This document shows positions 54,593 to 63,575 of a DNA stretch of 64,000 nt, one piece after another. Origin of the DNA: Flaviflexus ciconiae. GTDB taxonomy: Bacteria; Actinomycetota; Actinomycetes; Actinomycetales; Actinomycetaceae. The DNA lies in NCBI RefSeq assembly GCF_003971195.1, contig NZ_CP034593.1:248001-312000 (forward strand). Reading direction: 5' to 3'. The first letter of the stretch is position 1, and each line of letters begins with the position of its first letter. The position numbers and the translations under genes are program-made. The notes beneath the pieces were generated by a model. The model saw only the letters and a list, made by a program, of their open reading frames with translations, was not told the origin of the DNA and searched no databases.

Positions 54593-57154
54593 GTGCCTAG
54601 GAAACCTGCTGGTGGGCCAACTATTCTCGGAGGTGTGAGTAAGTCAGAACCGAGGAAACCGGGACGGAAGGCGTCGCAGGAAACGAGTGGGCGAGTGCCC
54701 GCACGTGGCCGCCGCCAGCAGACCCCGAAGACGGAGATCAGGCGCGAGCCTGTCCAGGACGAGGTCAAGGAGCCAGTATCTCCGGCCAGGCGGGACGGAC
54801 TTGCGCTCACCCTCATTGGGCTTGCGATTATCGTTGCCCTGCGGGAATGGTTCCAGCTATCGGGAGCCCTTGGGGACCTCATCCACCACGCTACGGCTGG
54901 CCCCGTTGGCTTGCTGTCGATCTTCGCCCCGATCGTTCTCGTGTTCTTCGCGGTCCGCCTGTTCCGTGAATCGACTCGTGAGTCGAACAAGAACCTCGTG
55001 ATTGGAACGGTCCTCCTTGTTCTCGCGATCACCGGCGTGCTTCATATTCTTCTCGGGGCAGCGAGCCCCATGGATGACATCAACAGCGTAGAAAACGCGG
55101 GTGGAATTATCGGATGGGCAGTAGGTGGGGGACTGGAGTATCTGCTGTCGCCCTACGGTGCGGTGCCAATCCTTTTCCTTCTCGCTATCTTCGCGATCCT
55201 TTATGGAACGGCTACGTCGATCCGCGACATTCTCGACTTCACAAAGGCGAACAGGCCGGAGAGTATTCGCCCACCCTTTGCTGACCGGTTGCGTCAAAAG
55301 CGTGAGGACGCCATGGCGTTGGAGAGCGAGCCGTACGAGGATCCGTTGGAGATGGACGAGGCGCCGGACCTGCCGGCACTCGACATGAACACGAAGCGGA
55401 ATCCAAAGCCTGCCGCTCCGAAGGAAACACCGAAGACTCAGGTCATGAGCTCCGCATCCTCGATTGATCTGCCGGCGCCCGCGCCCTCGCCCGAGGAGCC
55501 CGAGACCGAGCCAACCGTCTTCGAGCAACCGGAACTGTCGTCCAGTCTCGCCTACGAACTGCCCGACATGGACATGCTGGTGGCGGGCGCCCCGCACCTT
55601 GAGAGGTCCGAAGCAAACGACAATGTCGTTGCCGCCCTCACCCGGGTCTTCGAAGAGTTCTCCGTCGGTGCTGAGGTTACGGGCTTCTCCCGCGGCCCGA
55701 CAGTCACCCAGTACGAGGTTGAGCTCGGCCCCGGTGTGAAGGTTGAGCGAATCACGCAACTGTCGAAGAACATCGCCTACGCCGTTGCCAGCGCCGACGT
55801 TCGCATCCTGTCTCCGATTCCCGGCAAGCAGGCGGTCGGCATTGAGATTCCGAATGCCGACCGCGAGACCGTTGTTCTCGGTGAGGTCCTGCGATCCAAT
55901 GTCGCGAAGAAGCAGACCCATCCTCTTGTTGTTGGTCTTGGTAAGTCCGTTCAGGGCAACTATGTGGTTGCGAACCTGGCTAAGATGCCGCACCTGCTGG
56001 TTGCGGGCGCGACCGGTTCCGGTAAGTCTTCGTTCGTGAATTCGATGATCACGTCGATTCTCATGAGGGCAACGCCCGACCAGGTTCGGCTTATCCTTGT
56101 TGACCCGAAGCGCGTTGAACTGACCATTTATGCCGGCATCCCGCACCTCATCACCCCGATCATCACGAACCCGAAGAAGGCCGCCGAAGCTCTCGAATGG
56201 GTGGTTGAGGAAATGGACCGCAGATACGACGATTTAGCCGCGTTCGGCTATCGTCACGTCGACGAGTTTAACGAGGCCGTCAAAACGGGCAAGGTGCAGC
56301 CCCTGCCGGGCTCCGAGCGAGAGATCAAGCCCTACCCGTACCTTGTTGTTGTCGTAGACGAGCTCGCGGACCTCATGCTGGTTGCTCCGAAGGACGTTGA
56401 ATCCTCGATCCAGCGCATCACGCAGCTGGCACGAGCCGCCGGCATCCACCTTGTGCTCGCCACCCAGCGGCCCTCCGTCGACGTTGTCACGGGCCTCATC
56501 AAGTCGAACGTGCCGTCGAGGCTCGCGTTCTCCACGTCGTCCCTGGCTGACTCCCGAGTCATCCTCGATCAGCCGGGCGCCGAGAAGCTGATCGGGCAGG
56601 GTGATGCTCTGTTCATGCCTTCCGGTGCCACGAAGCCGGTCCGCGTTCAGGGTGCCTGGGTTGGGGAGTCTGAAGTTAAGAAGGTCGTCGACTACGTGAA
56701 GGGCAAGATGGAGCCCGAGTATCGTGCCGACGTGACTGCGAAGCCCGAAGCTAAGAAGCAGGTGGATGACGACATCGGTGACGATCTCGACATCCTCCTC
56801 CAGGCCGCCGAGCTCGTCGTCTCAACCGACTTCGGTTCAACCTCGATGCTCCAGCGTAAGCTTCGCATCGGCTTTGCTAAGGCGGGGCGCATGATGGACC
56901 TGCTGGAGTCTCGTGAGATCGTAGGGCCCTCCGAAGGCTCGAAGGCTCGCGAGGTGCTCGTCAAGCCAGATCAACTCCCCGAGGTTCTCGCTATGCTCCG
57001 CGGCGAAGAGCCGCCGCAGGAGACGTATGAGACCCCGGTGGAGGAAGGTCCAGTCGATGGAACCGAAGTTCTTCCCGCGGCCCGCGAGGCCGAAAACTAC
57101 TGGGATGATGACGATGACGACTCCGAGGATGCCTGGCAACTAACAGGTCGCTGA
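54593..57154 (+). CDS. ftsK: DNA translocase FtsK/SpoIIIE
   Basis: 853-aa septal DNA pump. N-terminal basic tail, four hydrophobic segments (about 65-210), a Pro/Glu linker, then the motor: GATGSGKSSFVNSM (Walker A), VVVVDELADLM (Walker B) and ATQRPSVDVVTGLIKSNVPS. The C-terminal gamma winged helix (SMLQRKLRIGFAKAGRMMD) reads KOPS-type sites. Start GTG at 54593; a GTG fourteen codons later directly behind GGAGGT is another choice. The stop lies within a hairpin. Confidence 0.95.
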   Translation: MPRKPAGGPTILGGVSKSEPRKPGRKASQETSGRVPARGRRQQTPKTEIRREPVQDEVKEPVSPARRDGLALTLIGLAIIVALREWFQLSGALGDLIHHATAGPVGLLSIFAPIVLVFFAVRLFRESTRESNKNLVIGTVLLVLAITGVLHILLGAASPMDDINSVENAGGIIGWAVGGGLEYLLSPYGAVPILFLLAIFAILYGTATSIRDILDFTKANRPESIRPPFADRLRQKREDAMALESEPYEDPLEMDEAPDLPALDMNTKRNPKPAAPKETPKTQVMSSASSIDLPAPAPSPEEPETEPTVFEQPELSSSLAYELPDMDMLVAGAPHLERSEANDNVVAALTRVFEEFSVGAEVTGFSRGPTVTQYEVELGPGVKVERITQLSKNIAYAVASADVRILSPIPGKQAVGIEIPNADRETVVLGEVLRSNVAKKQTHPLVVGLGKSVQGNYVVANLAKMPHLLVAGATGSGKSSFVNSMITSILMRATPDQVRLILVDPKRVELTIYAGIPHLITPIITNPKKAAEALEWVVEEMDRRYDDLAAFGYRHVDEFNEAVKTGKVQPLPGSEREIKPYPYLVVVVDELADLMLVAPKDVESSIQRITQLARAAGIHLVLATQRPSVDVVTGLIKSNVPSRLAFSTSSLADSRVILDQPGAEKLIGQGDALFMPSGATKPVRVQGAWVGESEVKKVVDYVKGKMEPEYRADVTAKPEAKKQVDDDIGDDLDILLQAAELVVSTDFGSTSMLQRKLRIGFAKAGRMMDLLESREIVGPSEGSKAREVLVKPDQLPEVLAMLRGEEPPQETYETPVEEGPVDGTEVLPAAREAENYWDDDDDDSEDAWQLTGR

Positions 57155-57200
57155 GGAAAATCAGGAACCGGTCATTTTGACACCGGCTAGTTTCCTCAGC
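57150..57200 (+). terminator. Long stem overlapping the ftsK stop codon
   Basis: GCTGAGGAAA / TTTCCTCAGC (10 bp) enclosing an inner CCGGT / ACCGG pair. The stop codon TGA is inside the left arm. Confidence 0.55.
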
Positions 57201-57210
57201 TTGGTCCTGC

Positions 57211-57244
57211 CCGAAGATCGCACGACCCACCGTGCGATCTTCGG
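57211..57244. terminator. Terminator after ftsK
   Basis: Perfect 14-bp stem CCGAAGATCGCACG / CGTGCGATCTTCGG with loop ACCCAC. The remaining sequence to 57550 holds a candidate promoter but no gene. Confidence 0.8.
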
Positions 57245-57310
57245 TTATAAGCGGCAGGTGCAGTCCTGCCCGGTTGATAACGATATGCGCTCGATAACTC
57301 TTTTTGGGTG

Positions 57311-57338
57311 TTGACTGAATGGGGAGGTGGGGTATTGT
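57311..57338 (+). promoter_or_regulatory. Candidate sigma-70-type promoter
   Basis: TTGACT at 57311-57316 and TATTGT at 57333-57338, 16 bases apart, in the 396-base region before the secreted hypothetical gene. The leader to the ATG would be about 200 bases. Confidence 0.4.
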
Positions 57339-57550
57339 TCGGAACATGACGCCAGGGTTCGTGAGAACCCGACCGGGAATCTCGTGTTCCAGTTGGAATG
57401 CTTCATCACCTCACCGGCCAATGCCGGCCAAGCCGATTATGCCGAACCAATTGCCAAACCCAATGTGCGCCGACAATGTGTTGGTGACATCGCACTAGTT
57501 CGTCGGTAGAGCCAGACGGCAAGAGCCCAAACACTAATGGCGGTAGCGCC

Positions 57551-58141
57551 ATGAATAGACGACTGATCGGCACATTGAGCACGGTTGGAGTTGCAGCGGC
57601 TGGTGTCCTGGTTGCAACCACGGTGCTGGGCGACGATTCTGATAATTCGCGCCACATCGTTCAAGTGGCACCGGTTATCTACAGCTCCTTTGACGACGCA
57701 CAGAACCAGCATGACGCGACACTGGTCGTTACGGTTGTGAATGTCGAAGACGAGTATGTCGATTATGGAGGAGATGGGAAGCCGGACCACGCCGATGATC
57801 CTGGTCTTTCGATGGAGAGCCTCACCGTCAAGGTCGACGACGTCCTGAAGGGCGACGAATCGCTGGCGGGAACAGAACTGACGCTTGTCCACTCATCGCT
57901 GGGCACGATGAGCGAAACGTCCGAGGAGGAACACCTGGTTCCTGGACGTAACTACGTCATCATTGCTTTGGAGTACACACCCAATCCCGGGACGGTGGAC
58001 GGCACAGTATGGTAAACGCCCCTGGCGGGCCAAGGCGTTTTCCCGATCGTCGAGGGCGAAGCCGTTCCCACGCGCGCGGATGTTTTCCCTGAAACCTTCG
58101 GCGGTGGGTCCGTGTCATTGGACGTGCTCGACGAGTCGTAG
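57551..58141 (+). pseudogene. Secreted hypothetical protein interrupted by an in-frame TAA
   Basis: The ATG frame gives 154 residues: a membrane/signal segment (LIGTLSTVGVAAAGVLVATT), an extracytoplasmic part with VVNVEDEYVDYGG, VKVDDVLKGDESLAG and EEHLVPGRNYVIIAL, ending GTVDGTVW at TAA 58013-58015. The same frame then continues for 42 codons as TPLAGQGVFPIVEGEAVPTR to DVLDES and stops at TAG 58139-58141, just before a hairpin. Proteins with the VLKG...EEHLVPG layout usually end in a G-x-FP-V segment like this, so the TAA probably replaces a Tyr codon (TAC/TAT). Confidence 0.7.
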
Positions 58142-58168
58142 AAAAGGCTCTTGGCAGTCGGATTTGGG

Positions 58169-58194
58169 CGGGTGACGGTCATGATCGTCACCCG
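58169..58194 (+). terminator. Hairpin after the interrupted gene
   Basis: CGGGTGACG / CGTCACCCG with an 8-base loop, 28 bases after the downstream TAG. It supports 58141 as the original gene end. Confidence 0.55.
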
Positions 58195-58445
58195 TTGAAC
58201 CGCTGCGGTAAATGAGATTGGTGCCGATGCGGGCCGGATGAGCAAGGCTGCCCCAATAGACAACGGGGTTTCGATAGACAGTACCGTCGCGATAGACAAC
58301 GTTGTCGCGGTCGCCGACGTGAACGCGGCCTCGAAATGGAGACGAGCGTTGCCCGACGAGTTATTGCTGGGAAACACTCATCCAAAGAATATGTGGACGC
58401 GTGGTGCGTCAATGGACTGGGTGGAGACTAGTGCCCGGGGTTCGA
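58195..58445. other. Gap with low-complexity repeats, no convincing gene
   Basis: Between the interrupted gene and the leftward CapA gene. It contains irregular repeats of a GATAGACAACG-like unit (about 58253-58305). Frames on both strands read through it, but neither has recognisable domains or a start signal. Confidence 0.4.
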
Positions 58446-59798
58446 CTACCGCCGTGGGGTCACCGATTCGACCTGCTGCTCGGGGACGTCGAGCCGTTCA
58501 GTACTACCGTTGGCTTCCATCACCGGGTAGGTGGCGTCGCCGCGGGCAATGAGCTCAGCGTCGCCCAGGGTAAGTGTCGCGGGCCGTCCGCCCCGGAGTT
58601 CCTGGTTGAGGAAGTAGAGGCGGTTCGCTCCTGGGGCGTCCTGCGTGACAACCGTCCAGTCCAGCTGTGCGACAGTCGCGGGACCCTCGCGGGGAACATC
58701 GATGGTTGCGGTACCCAGGTATCCGGTCGTAACGCGATAACCGTGGTTGGCGATTGTCTGGCCGGAAATGAGGTTGCCCATTGACCAGGCCACCCACATG
58801 CCCTCGCCGCGCGGGCCACCCTCAAGCTCAACGACCGGCTCCGGGACGTGGGAATGATTGCCGTAAACAAGGTCGACCTGACCGGACTCTGCCAGTTCCT
58901 CAGCAATAATCAGCTGCTCATCAATCGGCTCCGAGACGTATTCGGTGCCCCAGTGCATCGACACAACAACGAGATCGGCGCCGTCCTCGCGGGCCTGCTC
59001 CGCCATGTCGACAACATCGGAAGTCTCGTAGGGACCCAGCTCTCCGATGACGAACCAGGACCACGGCTGCTCGCCGCGGATCGGGATTCCATTCGTCAGC
59101 GTCGTGGCAGAGATATGAGCGACGGTAACCGTGCGCTCTTCCAGGTCCAGATCGTAGAACTGGACCTCCTCGGACTCTTCCTCGGTACGTGCCCCGCCAT
59201 GAAAGCCCATGCCGTTCTCTTCAAGAACGGTGTTCGTGCGCTCCACGCCGGCGAAACCTCTGTCCATCGTATGGTTCGTTGCCGTGTTGCACCCGTCCCA
59301 GCCAACCTCCTTCAGGGAAGGAATGAGATCGGCGGGAGCCCCAAACGTCGGATATCCGGAATATGCCGTGCCCTCCGGGGCGATCGGGACCTCAAGCGAA
59401 CAGAGCGCCAGATCGGCTCCGCTGATCCACGGCTCGATGTGCTCGTACTGGTAGGTGAAGTCGTACGTATCACCCTCAACCCAGGCGGTCTGATAGATCG
59501 ACGGGTGCAGGAGAATATCCCCGCCCGACACGATCGTCAGCTGCGAAATAACCTCAGCCGGATCAACCTCGGGCTCCGTCGGCTCCGGCTCACCTGACGC
59601 GGAAGGCTCAGCGGTATTCTCGTCGGACCCCTCGGCCGAGCCTTCGCCAGTGTCTGTATCGGAGGAGGCCGTTGGCTCCTGCGCACCTGTGTGAGAAGGC
59701 GCGTCGGTGGTGGCGTCATCGCCCTCGGTCACGCTCGAACACGAGGAAAGGAGGAGCGTCGCCGCGAATGCGGCAGCTGTGAAAGTGCGGATGGACAT
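58446..59798 (-). CDS. CapA-family (poly-gamma-glutamate synthesis-type) lipoprotein
   Basis: 450-aa lipoprotein: signal TAAAFAATLLLSSC with lipobox LSSC (Cys20), an acidic Ser/Thr/Glu/Pro-rich linker to about residue 80, then a metallophosphatase-like CapA domain with SGGDILLHPSIY, TATNHTMDRG, VVSMHWGTEY and YGNHSHVPEPVVE. Such proteins are anchored outside the cell; true capsule-synthesis function is doubtful because no capB/C genes adjoin. Leftward, divergent from pgsA. Confidence 0.88.
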   Translation of the reverse strand: MSIRTFTAAAFAATLLLSSCSSVTEGDDATTDAPSHTGAQEPTASSDTDTGEGSAEGSDENTAEPSASGEPEPTEPEVDPAEVISQLTIVSGGDILLHPSIYQTAWVEGDTYDFTYQYEHIEPWISGADLALCSLEVPIAPEGTAYSGYPTFGAPADLIPSLKEVGWDGCNTATNHTMDRGFAGVERTNTVLEENGMGFHGGARTEEESEEVQFYDLDLEERTVTVAHISATTLTNGIPIRGEQPWSWFVIGELGPYETSDVVDMAEQAREDGADLVVVSMHWGTEYVSEPIDEQLIIAEELAESGQVDLVYGNHSHVPEPVVELEGGPRGEGMWVAWSMGNLISGQTIANHGYRVTTGYLGTATIDVPREGPATVAQLDWTVVTQDAPGANRLYFLNQELRGGRPATLTLGDAELIARGDATYPVMEANGSTERLDVPEQQVESVTPRR

Positions 59799-59845
59799 GG
59801 GTCAAGCATAGGGGACAGGCGGACAAGACAACGTAGGCTAGGGGT

Positions 59846-60457
59846 GTGAACACTCAAGAACCGGTACCGGTCCTCAACATCGCGAACTTCGTGACGATCA
59901 TCAGGTTGCTGCTGATCCCGGCGTTCATATGGGCGTTTTGGGAAGCCGACCCCACATCGCGGTGGATAGCCACCGGCATATTCTTCGTCGCGGCCATGAC
60001 CGATAAGCTCGATGGACACCTGGCGCGCTCGCGGAATCTCATCACCGATTTTGGGAAACTGGCCGACTCGATTGCCGACAAAGCACTGATCGGCGCCGCC
60101 CTCATCATGCTCTCCTGGCACGACATGCTGCCCTGGTGGATCACGATCGTCATGTTGCTCCGCGAAGTCGGCATCACCGTCATGCGCATGTACATGAAGC
60201 GGAAATCGGTGATGGCGGCGGGCAAGGGCGGCAAGCTCAAGATGATGCTCCAGTCCCTCTTCATCGGCGGACTCCTCCTGCCCTGGCGCTCCTTCCTGCC
60301 GGACTGGGCAGCCACAACCATGGAGTGGGCAACCTGGGTCCTCGTTGCAGGGGCCCTCATCACCTCCATTTGGTCCGCGATCCAATACGTCCAGGATGCG
60401 ATCCGAATCAACAAGGAATACGAGAAGAACCATGGCAGCGACAACCAGCCCGAGTGA
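59846..60457 (+). CDS. pgsA: CDP-diacylglycerol-glycerol-3-phosphate 3-phosphatidyltransferase
   Basis: 203-aa CDP-alcohol phosphatidyltransferase in the membrane. The catalytic signature D-G-x2-A-R-x8-G-x3-D-x3-D is complete: DGHLARSRNLITDFG then KLADSIADK. Four to six hydrophobic segments. Probably makes phosphatidylglycerol phosphate from the CdsA product, though other CDP-alcohol transferases share the motif. GTG start. Overlaps cinA by 26 bases. Confidence 0.9.
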   Translation: MNTQEPVPVLNIANFVTIIRLLLIPAFIWAFWEADPTSRWIATGIFFVAAMTDKLDGHLARSRNLITDFGKLADSIADKALIGAALIMLSWHDMLPWWITIVMLLREVGITVMRMYMKRKSVMAAGKGGKLKMMLQSLFIGGLLLPWRSFLPDWAATTMEWATWVLVAGALITSIWSAIQYVQDAIRINKEYEKNHGSDNQPE

Positions 60458-60932
60458 GGTCCTCCTCAAGAAGGGCGACACCATAGCGGTGGCGGAATCC
60501 CTGACCGGCGGTCTCGTCTGCGCAACCCTTGTCCAGGTCCCGGGAATCTCCGAGATCCTCCGGGGCGGAGTTGTGTCCTACACGAATGAAATCAAAGCCC
60601 ATGTTCTAGACGTCGACCGGGACCTTCTAAACCGAGAAGGCCCCGTCAACGGCCAGGTGGCAGTTCAGATGGCGCGGGGAGTTGCCGAGCTGACCGGAGC
60701 GACCCACACCGTTTCGACAACGGGAGTGGCGGGACCCGGCCCTGCCGACGGTTTCGACGCTGGCACCGTCTGGATCGGCCGGGAGGATGGTCGGGCAACT
60801 CTGTTCCTATTCCCGGGCGGTCGAGAAAATATTCGGGAATCTTCCGTCCTAGCCGCCCTGCATATTCTGGCGGAGATGGAACTACCGGAAAAACTGGCGA
60901 AATTCCGCCAAAAGATAGAAACCTGGAAATAG
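60432..60932 (+). CDS. cinA: CinA C-terminal-type nicotinamide-nucleotide amidohydrolase
   Basis: 166-aa protein consisting only of the CinA/PncC domain, which hydrolyses NMN to nicotinate mononucleotide. Motifs: TIAVAESLTGGLVCATL, GGVVSYTNEIKAHVL, VSTTGVAGPGPADG and TVWIG. Start at MAATTSPSEVL inside the pgsA end. The pgsA-cinA-clgR-DUF3046-recA-recX order is typical of actinobacteria. Confidence 0.92.
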   Translation: MAATTSPSEVLLKKGDTIAVAESLTGGLVCATLVQVPGISEILRGGVVSYTNEIKAHVLDVDRDLLNREGPVNGQVAVQMARGVAELTGATHTVSTTGVAGPGPADGFDAGTVWIGREDGRATLFLFPGGRENIRESSVLAALHILAEMELPEKLAKFRQKIETWK

Positions 60933-60997
60933 TCTGTGGCGTTCCCGGCCTTTTTGGCTCATCGGGAACAAATATCGGGAATACCTCGTTGAACTAG

Positions 60998-61396
60998 GTG
61001 ATGACAATGGAAACACGAACCGGCGTAAACCGGAAGAACCAGACCGAAATTATTCGCCCGCGCGACATGGGCGCCTCCAAGTCGTCCGAACCTGTACTCC
61101 TTCGTCGTGAACTCGGCGATGTCCTGCGGGCATACCGCCAGCGCCAGGGCCGCACGCTACGCGAGGTGTCCTCGGACGCACGCGTATCGCTCGGCTACCT
61201 TTCGGAAGTTGAGCGTGGACAGAAGGAAGCTTCCTCGGAGCTTCTTCTCTCAATCACGCAGGCGCTCAACGTCCCCCTCGGCCACGTGCTTCGCCTCGTG
61301 GCTGACCGGATCGACCTGTCGGAGGGCCGTGTGCCCCCGAGCTTCCGGGTCCCCGACACCGTCCAGGAAGCTCTCGCCGAAGCTGGCGTGAACTAA
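60998..61396 (+). CDS. clgR: XRE-family transcriptional regulator ClgR
   Basis: 132-aa DNA-binding protein with a central helix-turn-helix: LRAYRQRQGRTLREVSS, VSLGYLSEVERGQKEASSE, LLLSITQALNVPLGHVLRL. This matches ClgR, activator of clp protease genes in actinobacteria, and its place after cinA agrees. GTG start; MTM and MET codons just inside are alternatives. Followed by a strong terminator. Confidence 0.9.
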   Translation: MMTMETRTGVNRKNQTEIIRPRDMGASKSSEPVLLRRELGDVLRAYRQRQGRTLREVSSDARVSLGYLSEVERGQKEASSELLLSITQALNVPLGHVLRLVADRIDLSEGRVPPSFRVPDTVQEALAEAGVN

Positions 61397-61409
61397 CCTG
61401 ATACTGCGG

Positions 61410-61435
61410 AAGCCGCGGCTGATGCCGCGGCTTTT
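61410..61435 (+). terminator. Terminator after clgR
   Basis: AAGCCGCGGC / GCCGCGGCTT with loop TGAT, then TTGC; a classical intrinsic terminator. Confidence 0.85.
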
Positions 61436-61490
61436 GCATTCCCCACGACAATGACCGCACCATTGCGCACCATCCGAACGATCGCTGAGA

Positions 61491-61500
61491 CCCCCCCCCC
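61491..61500 (+). repeat. Ten-C homopolymer before DUF3046 gene
   Basis: Ten consecutive C bases end two bases before the ATG, exactly where a ribosome-binding site would be expected. The length is uncertain, given homopolymer errors elsewhere in this window. Confidence 0.8.
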
Positions 61501-61502
61501 GC

Positions 61503-61727
61503 ATGAACCACTCGGAATTCTGGAAAGTTGTCGACAACGAATTCGGCACCGCCTACGGCCAGGCCCTCACCAGGTCCCTTGCCCTCCCGTCCCTTGGACA
61601 CAAGACCGCGGCGGAGCTCATCGAGGACGGCGAGAAGCCACAGAAGATCTGGCTCGCCCTATGCGAAGAGATGGACTTGGGGGAGGACCACATGTTCCCG
61701 CACCGCAAGGAACAAAAGAAAAAGTAG
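61503..61727 (+). CDS. DUF3046 protein
   Basis: 74-aa acidic/basic helical protein: SEFWKVVDNEFGTAYGQAL, LTRSLALPSLGHKTAAELIE, DGEKPQKIWLALCEEMD. It matches DUF3046, a small actinobacterial family found directly upstream of recA. Function unknown. No Shine-Dalgarno sequence; a C10 tract occupies that position. Confidence 0.9.
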   Translation: MNHSEFWKVVDNEFGTAYGQALTRSLALPSLGHKTAAELIEDGEKPQKIWLALCEEMDLGEDHMFPHRKEQKKK

Positions 61728-61749
61728 TCCGGACCGGTCGAACCAAAAT

Positions 61750-61768
61750 GCCACGCCGACGGCGTGGC
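61750..61768 (+). terminator. Terminator after DUF3046 gene
   Basis: Perfect 8-bp stem GCCACGCC / GGCGTGGC with loop GAC, followed by GGATTTCTT. Confidence 0.65.
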
Positions 61769-61776
61769 GGATTTCT

Positions 61777-61792
61777 TCGAACGAATGTTCAG
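61777..61792. promoter_or_regulatory. LexA-type SOS box upstream of recA
   Basis: TCGAACGAATGTTCAG matches the actinobacterial consensus TCGAAC-N4-GTTCGA at ten of twelve fixed positions. It lies 164 bases before the recA start, fitting damage induction of recA-recX. Confidence 0.7.
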
Positions 61793-61955
61793 TTAGGATG
61801 TTCTCCGGAGCGATGCAATCGCAGATGTCCACAGCGTGGAGTTCTGTCGATTATTGTGCCTAAGGCGTGGCCTAGCGTTGCTCTTAGGTTGCCGCTCGGA
61901 GAGGGCGGGTTCCCTACAGTTCGCCTGTTCTACCCGCACAAGTCAAGGAGAAATA

Positions 61956-63023
61956 ATGGCCGTGAAAGCCGAAGACCGCCAAAAGGCACTCGACACTGCT
62001 CTTGCCCAGATCGATCGCCAGTTTGGCAAGGGGTCGATCATGCGACTGGGAGACCAGTCTGCCCAGAAGGTCAAGGTCATCCCGACCGGATCCGTTGCCC
62101 TTGACGTTGCGCTCGGAATTGGCGGCCTCCCGCGAGGCCGCGTCGTTGAGATCTACGGCCCGGAATCCTCCGGTAAGACAACCGTTGCCCTCCATGCGGT
62201 AGCAAACGCTCAGAAGGCTGGCGGCATCGCTGGCTTCATCGATGCGGAGCACGCCCTCGACCCGGCCTACGCCCGCAAGCTCGGTGTCGACACCGACGCC
62301 CTTATCGTTTCCCAGCCCGATACGGGTGAGCAGGCCCTCGAGATTATGGACATGCTGATCCGCTCGGGTGCTCTCGACATTGTCGTCATCGACTCCGTCG
62401 CCGCCCTTGTCCCCAAGGCAGAAATTGAAGGCGAGATGGGAGACTCCCACGTTGGTCTTCAGGCCCGCCTCATGTCCCAGGCCCTTCGCAAAATCACCGG
62501 TGCGCTCTCAGCATCGGGAACGACAGCGATCTTCATCAACCAGCTGCGTGAGAAGATCGGTGTCTTCTTCGGTTCCCCCGAAACCACGACCGGTGGTAAA
62601 GCCCTGAAGTTCTACTCCTCGGTCCGCCTCGACGTTCGTAGGATCGAGACGCTGAAGGAAGCCGGCCAGCCGATCGGTAACCGCACCCGCATCAAGGTCG
62701 TCAAGAACAAGATGGCCCCGCCCTTCAAGCAGGCCGAGTTCGACATCCTGTACGGCCAGGGCATCTCCAAGGAGGGTGGTCTCATCGATATGGGTGTCGA
62801 TAACGGCATCGTCCGTAAGTCCGGCGCCTGGTTCACCTACGAAGGTGAGCAGCTGGGGCAGGGCAAGGAGAAGGCGCGAACCTACCTCATCGAGAACAAG
62901 GACACCGCCGAGGAAATCGAGCAGAAGATCCTGCAGAAGCTCGGCATTGGACAGTACGCGGACGTGGAATCGGCGGCCAGCCCTGAGGGTGCCGACGAGG
63001 AAGCGATCCCTACTGACTTCTAA
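61956..63023 (+). CDS. recA: Recombinase A
   Basis: 355-aa strand-exchange ATPase. Walker [14 protein letters not shown], Walker [33 protein letters not shown] (L1/L2 region), and full C-terminal domain ending in an acidic tail. No intein. Start at MAVKAEDRQ behind AAGGAG. The recX start overlaps its stop. Confidence 0.97.
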   Translation: MAVKAEDRQKALDTALAQIDRQFGKGSIMRLGDQSAQKVKVIPTGSVALDVALGIGGLPRGRVVEIYGPESSGKTTVALHAVANAQKAGGIAGFIDAEHALDPAYARKLGVDTDALIVSQPDTGEQALEIMDMLIRSGALDIVVIDSVAALVPKAEIEGEMGDSHVGLQARLMSQALRKITGALSASGTTAIFINQLREKIGVFFGSPETTTGGKALKFYSSVRLDVRRIETLKEAGQPIGNRTRIKVVKNKMAPPFKQAEFDILYGQGISKEGGLIDMGVDNGIVRKSGAWFTYEGEQLGQGKEKARTYLIENKDTAEEIEQKILQKLGIGQYADVESAASPEGADEEAIPTDF

Positions 63024-63535
63024 TGAAGCTCACCGGTGAGGAAACCCCGGAGGAACTCCGCAAGGAGGCCCGGGCGATCGTCATGAGGCAGCTGGCGATG
63101 ATGGACCGATCTCGCCAGCAACTCATCGACGCCCAAACCTCCCGCGGGGTCTCCGAGGATCTCGCCATGGAGATGGTTGACAAGTTCGAGAAAGCCGGAC
63201 TCGTCGACGACGAAAAGTTTGCGGCCTCGCTCATTCGAAGCCGGATGGCCGAGAAGCCCATCTCCCGCAGGGGACTCGCCCGCGACCTCGATCGAAAAGG
63301 CATCTCTCGCGAGATCGCCGAAGAGGCACTCGCAGAAGTCAGCTCCGATGATGAGCGCCGGGCCGCCTTCGAGCTTGCGAGGAAGAAGGCGCGCTCGACC
63401 GAGGGCCTCGACTATGAGGTCCGGCGGCGACGCATCTATGGCGCACTTGCGCGCCGTGGCTTCAGCCCCGATCAGACCATGTCAGCCGTTCGCGCCGTTC
63501 TTGATGACAATGATGACTCAAGCTATTACACTTGA
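63023..63535 (+). CDS. recX: Regulatory protein RecX
   Basis: 170-aa helical protein that inhibits RecA filaments. Three-helix repeats: VMRQLAMMDRSRQQLID, RSRMAEKPISRRGLARDLD and EVRRRRIYGALARRGFS. ATG overlaps the recA stop (TAATG), so expression is coupled to recA. Confidence 0.94.
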   Translation: MKLTGEETPEELRKEARAIVMRQLAMMDRSRQQLIDAQTSRGVSEDLAMEMVDKFEKAGLVDDEKFAASLIRSRMAEKPISRRGLARDLDRKGISREIAEEALAEVSSDDERRAAFELARKKARSTEGLDYEVRRRRIYGALARRGFSPDQTMSAVRAVLDDNDDSSYYT

Positions 63536-63575
63536 AATTAATAAATCAAGGTTATGAACTTGGGTAGGTGACGGC

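Noticed and set aside
54857..56146. 429-codon leftward frame over ftsK
   Set aside because: Shadow of the FtsK membrane and motor region.
58013..58015. Recoded stop (selenocysteine or pyrrolysine)
   Set aside because: The codon is TAA, which is not used for either; no recoding element is seen.
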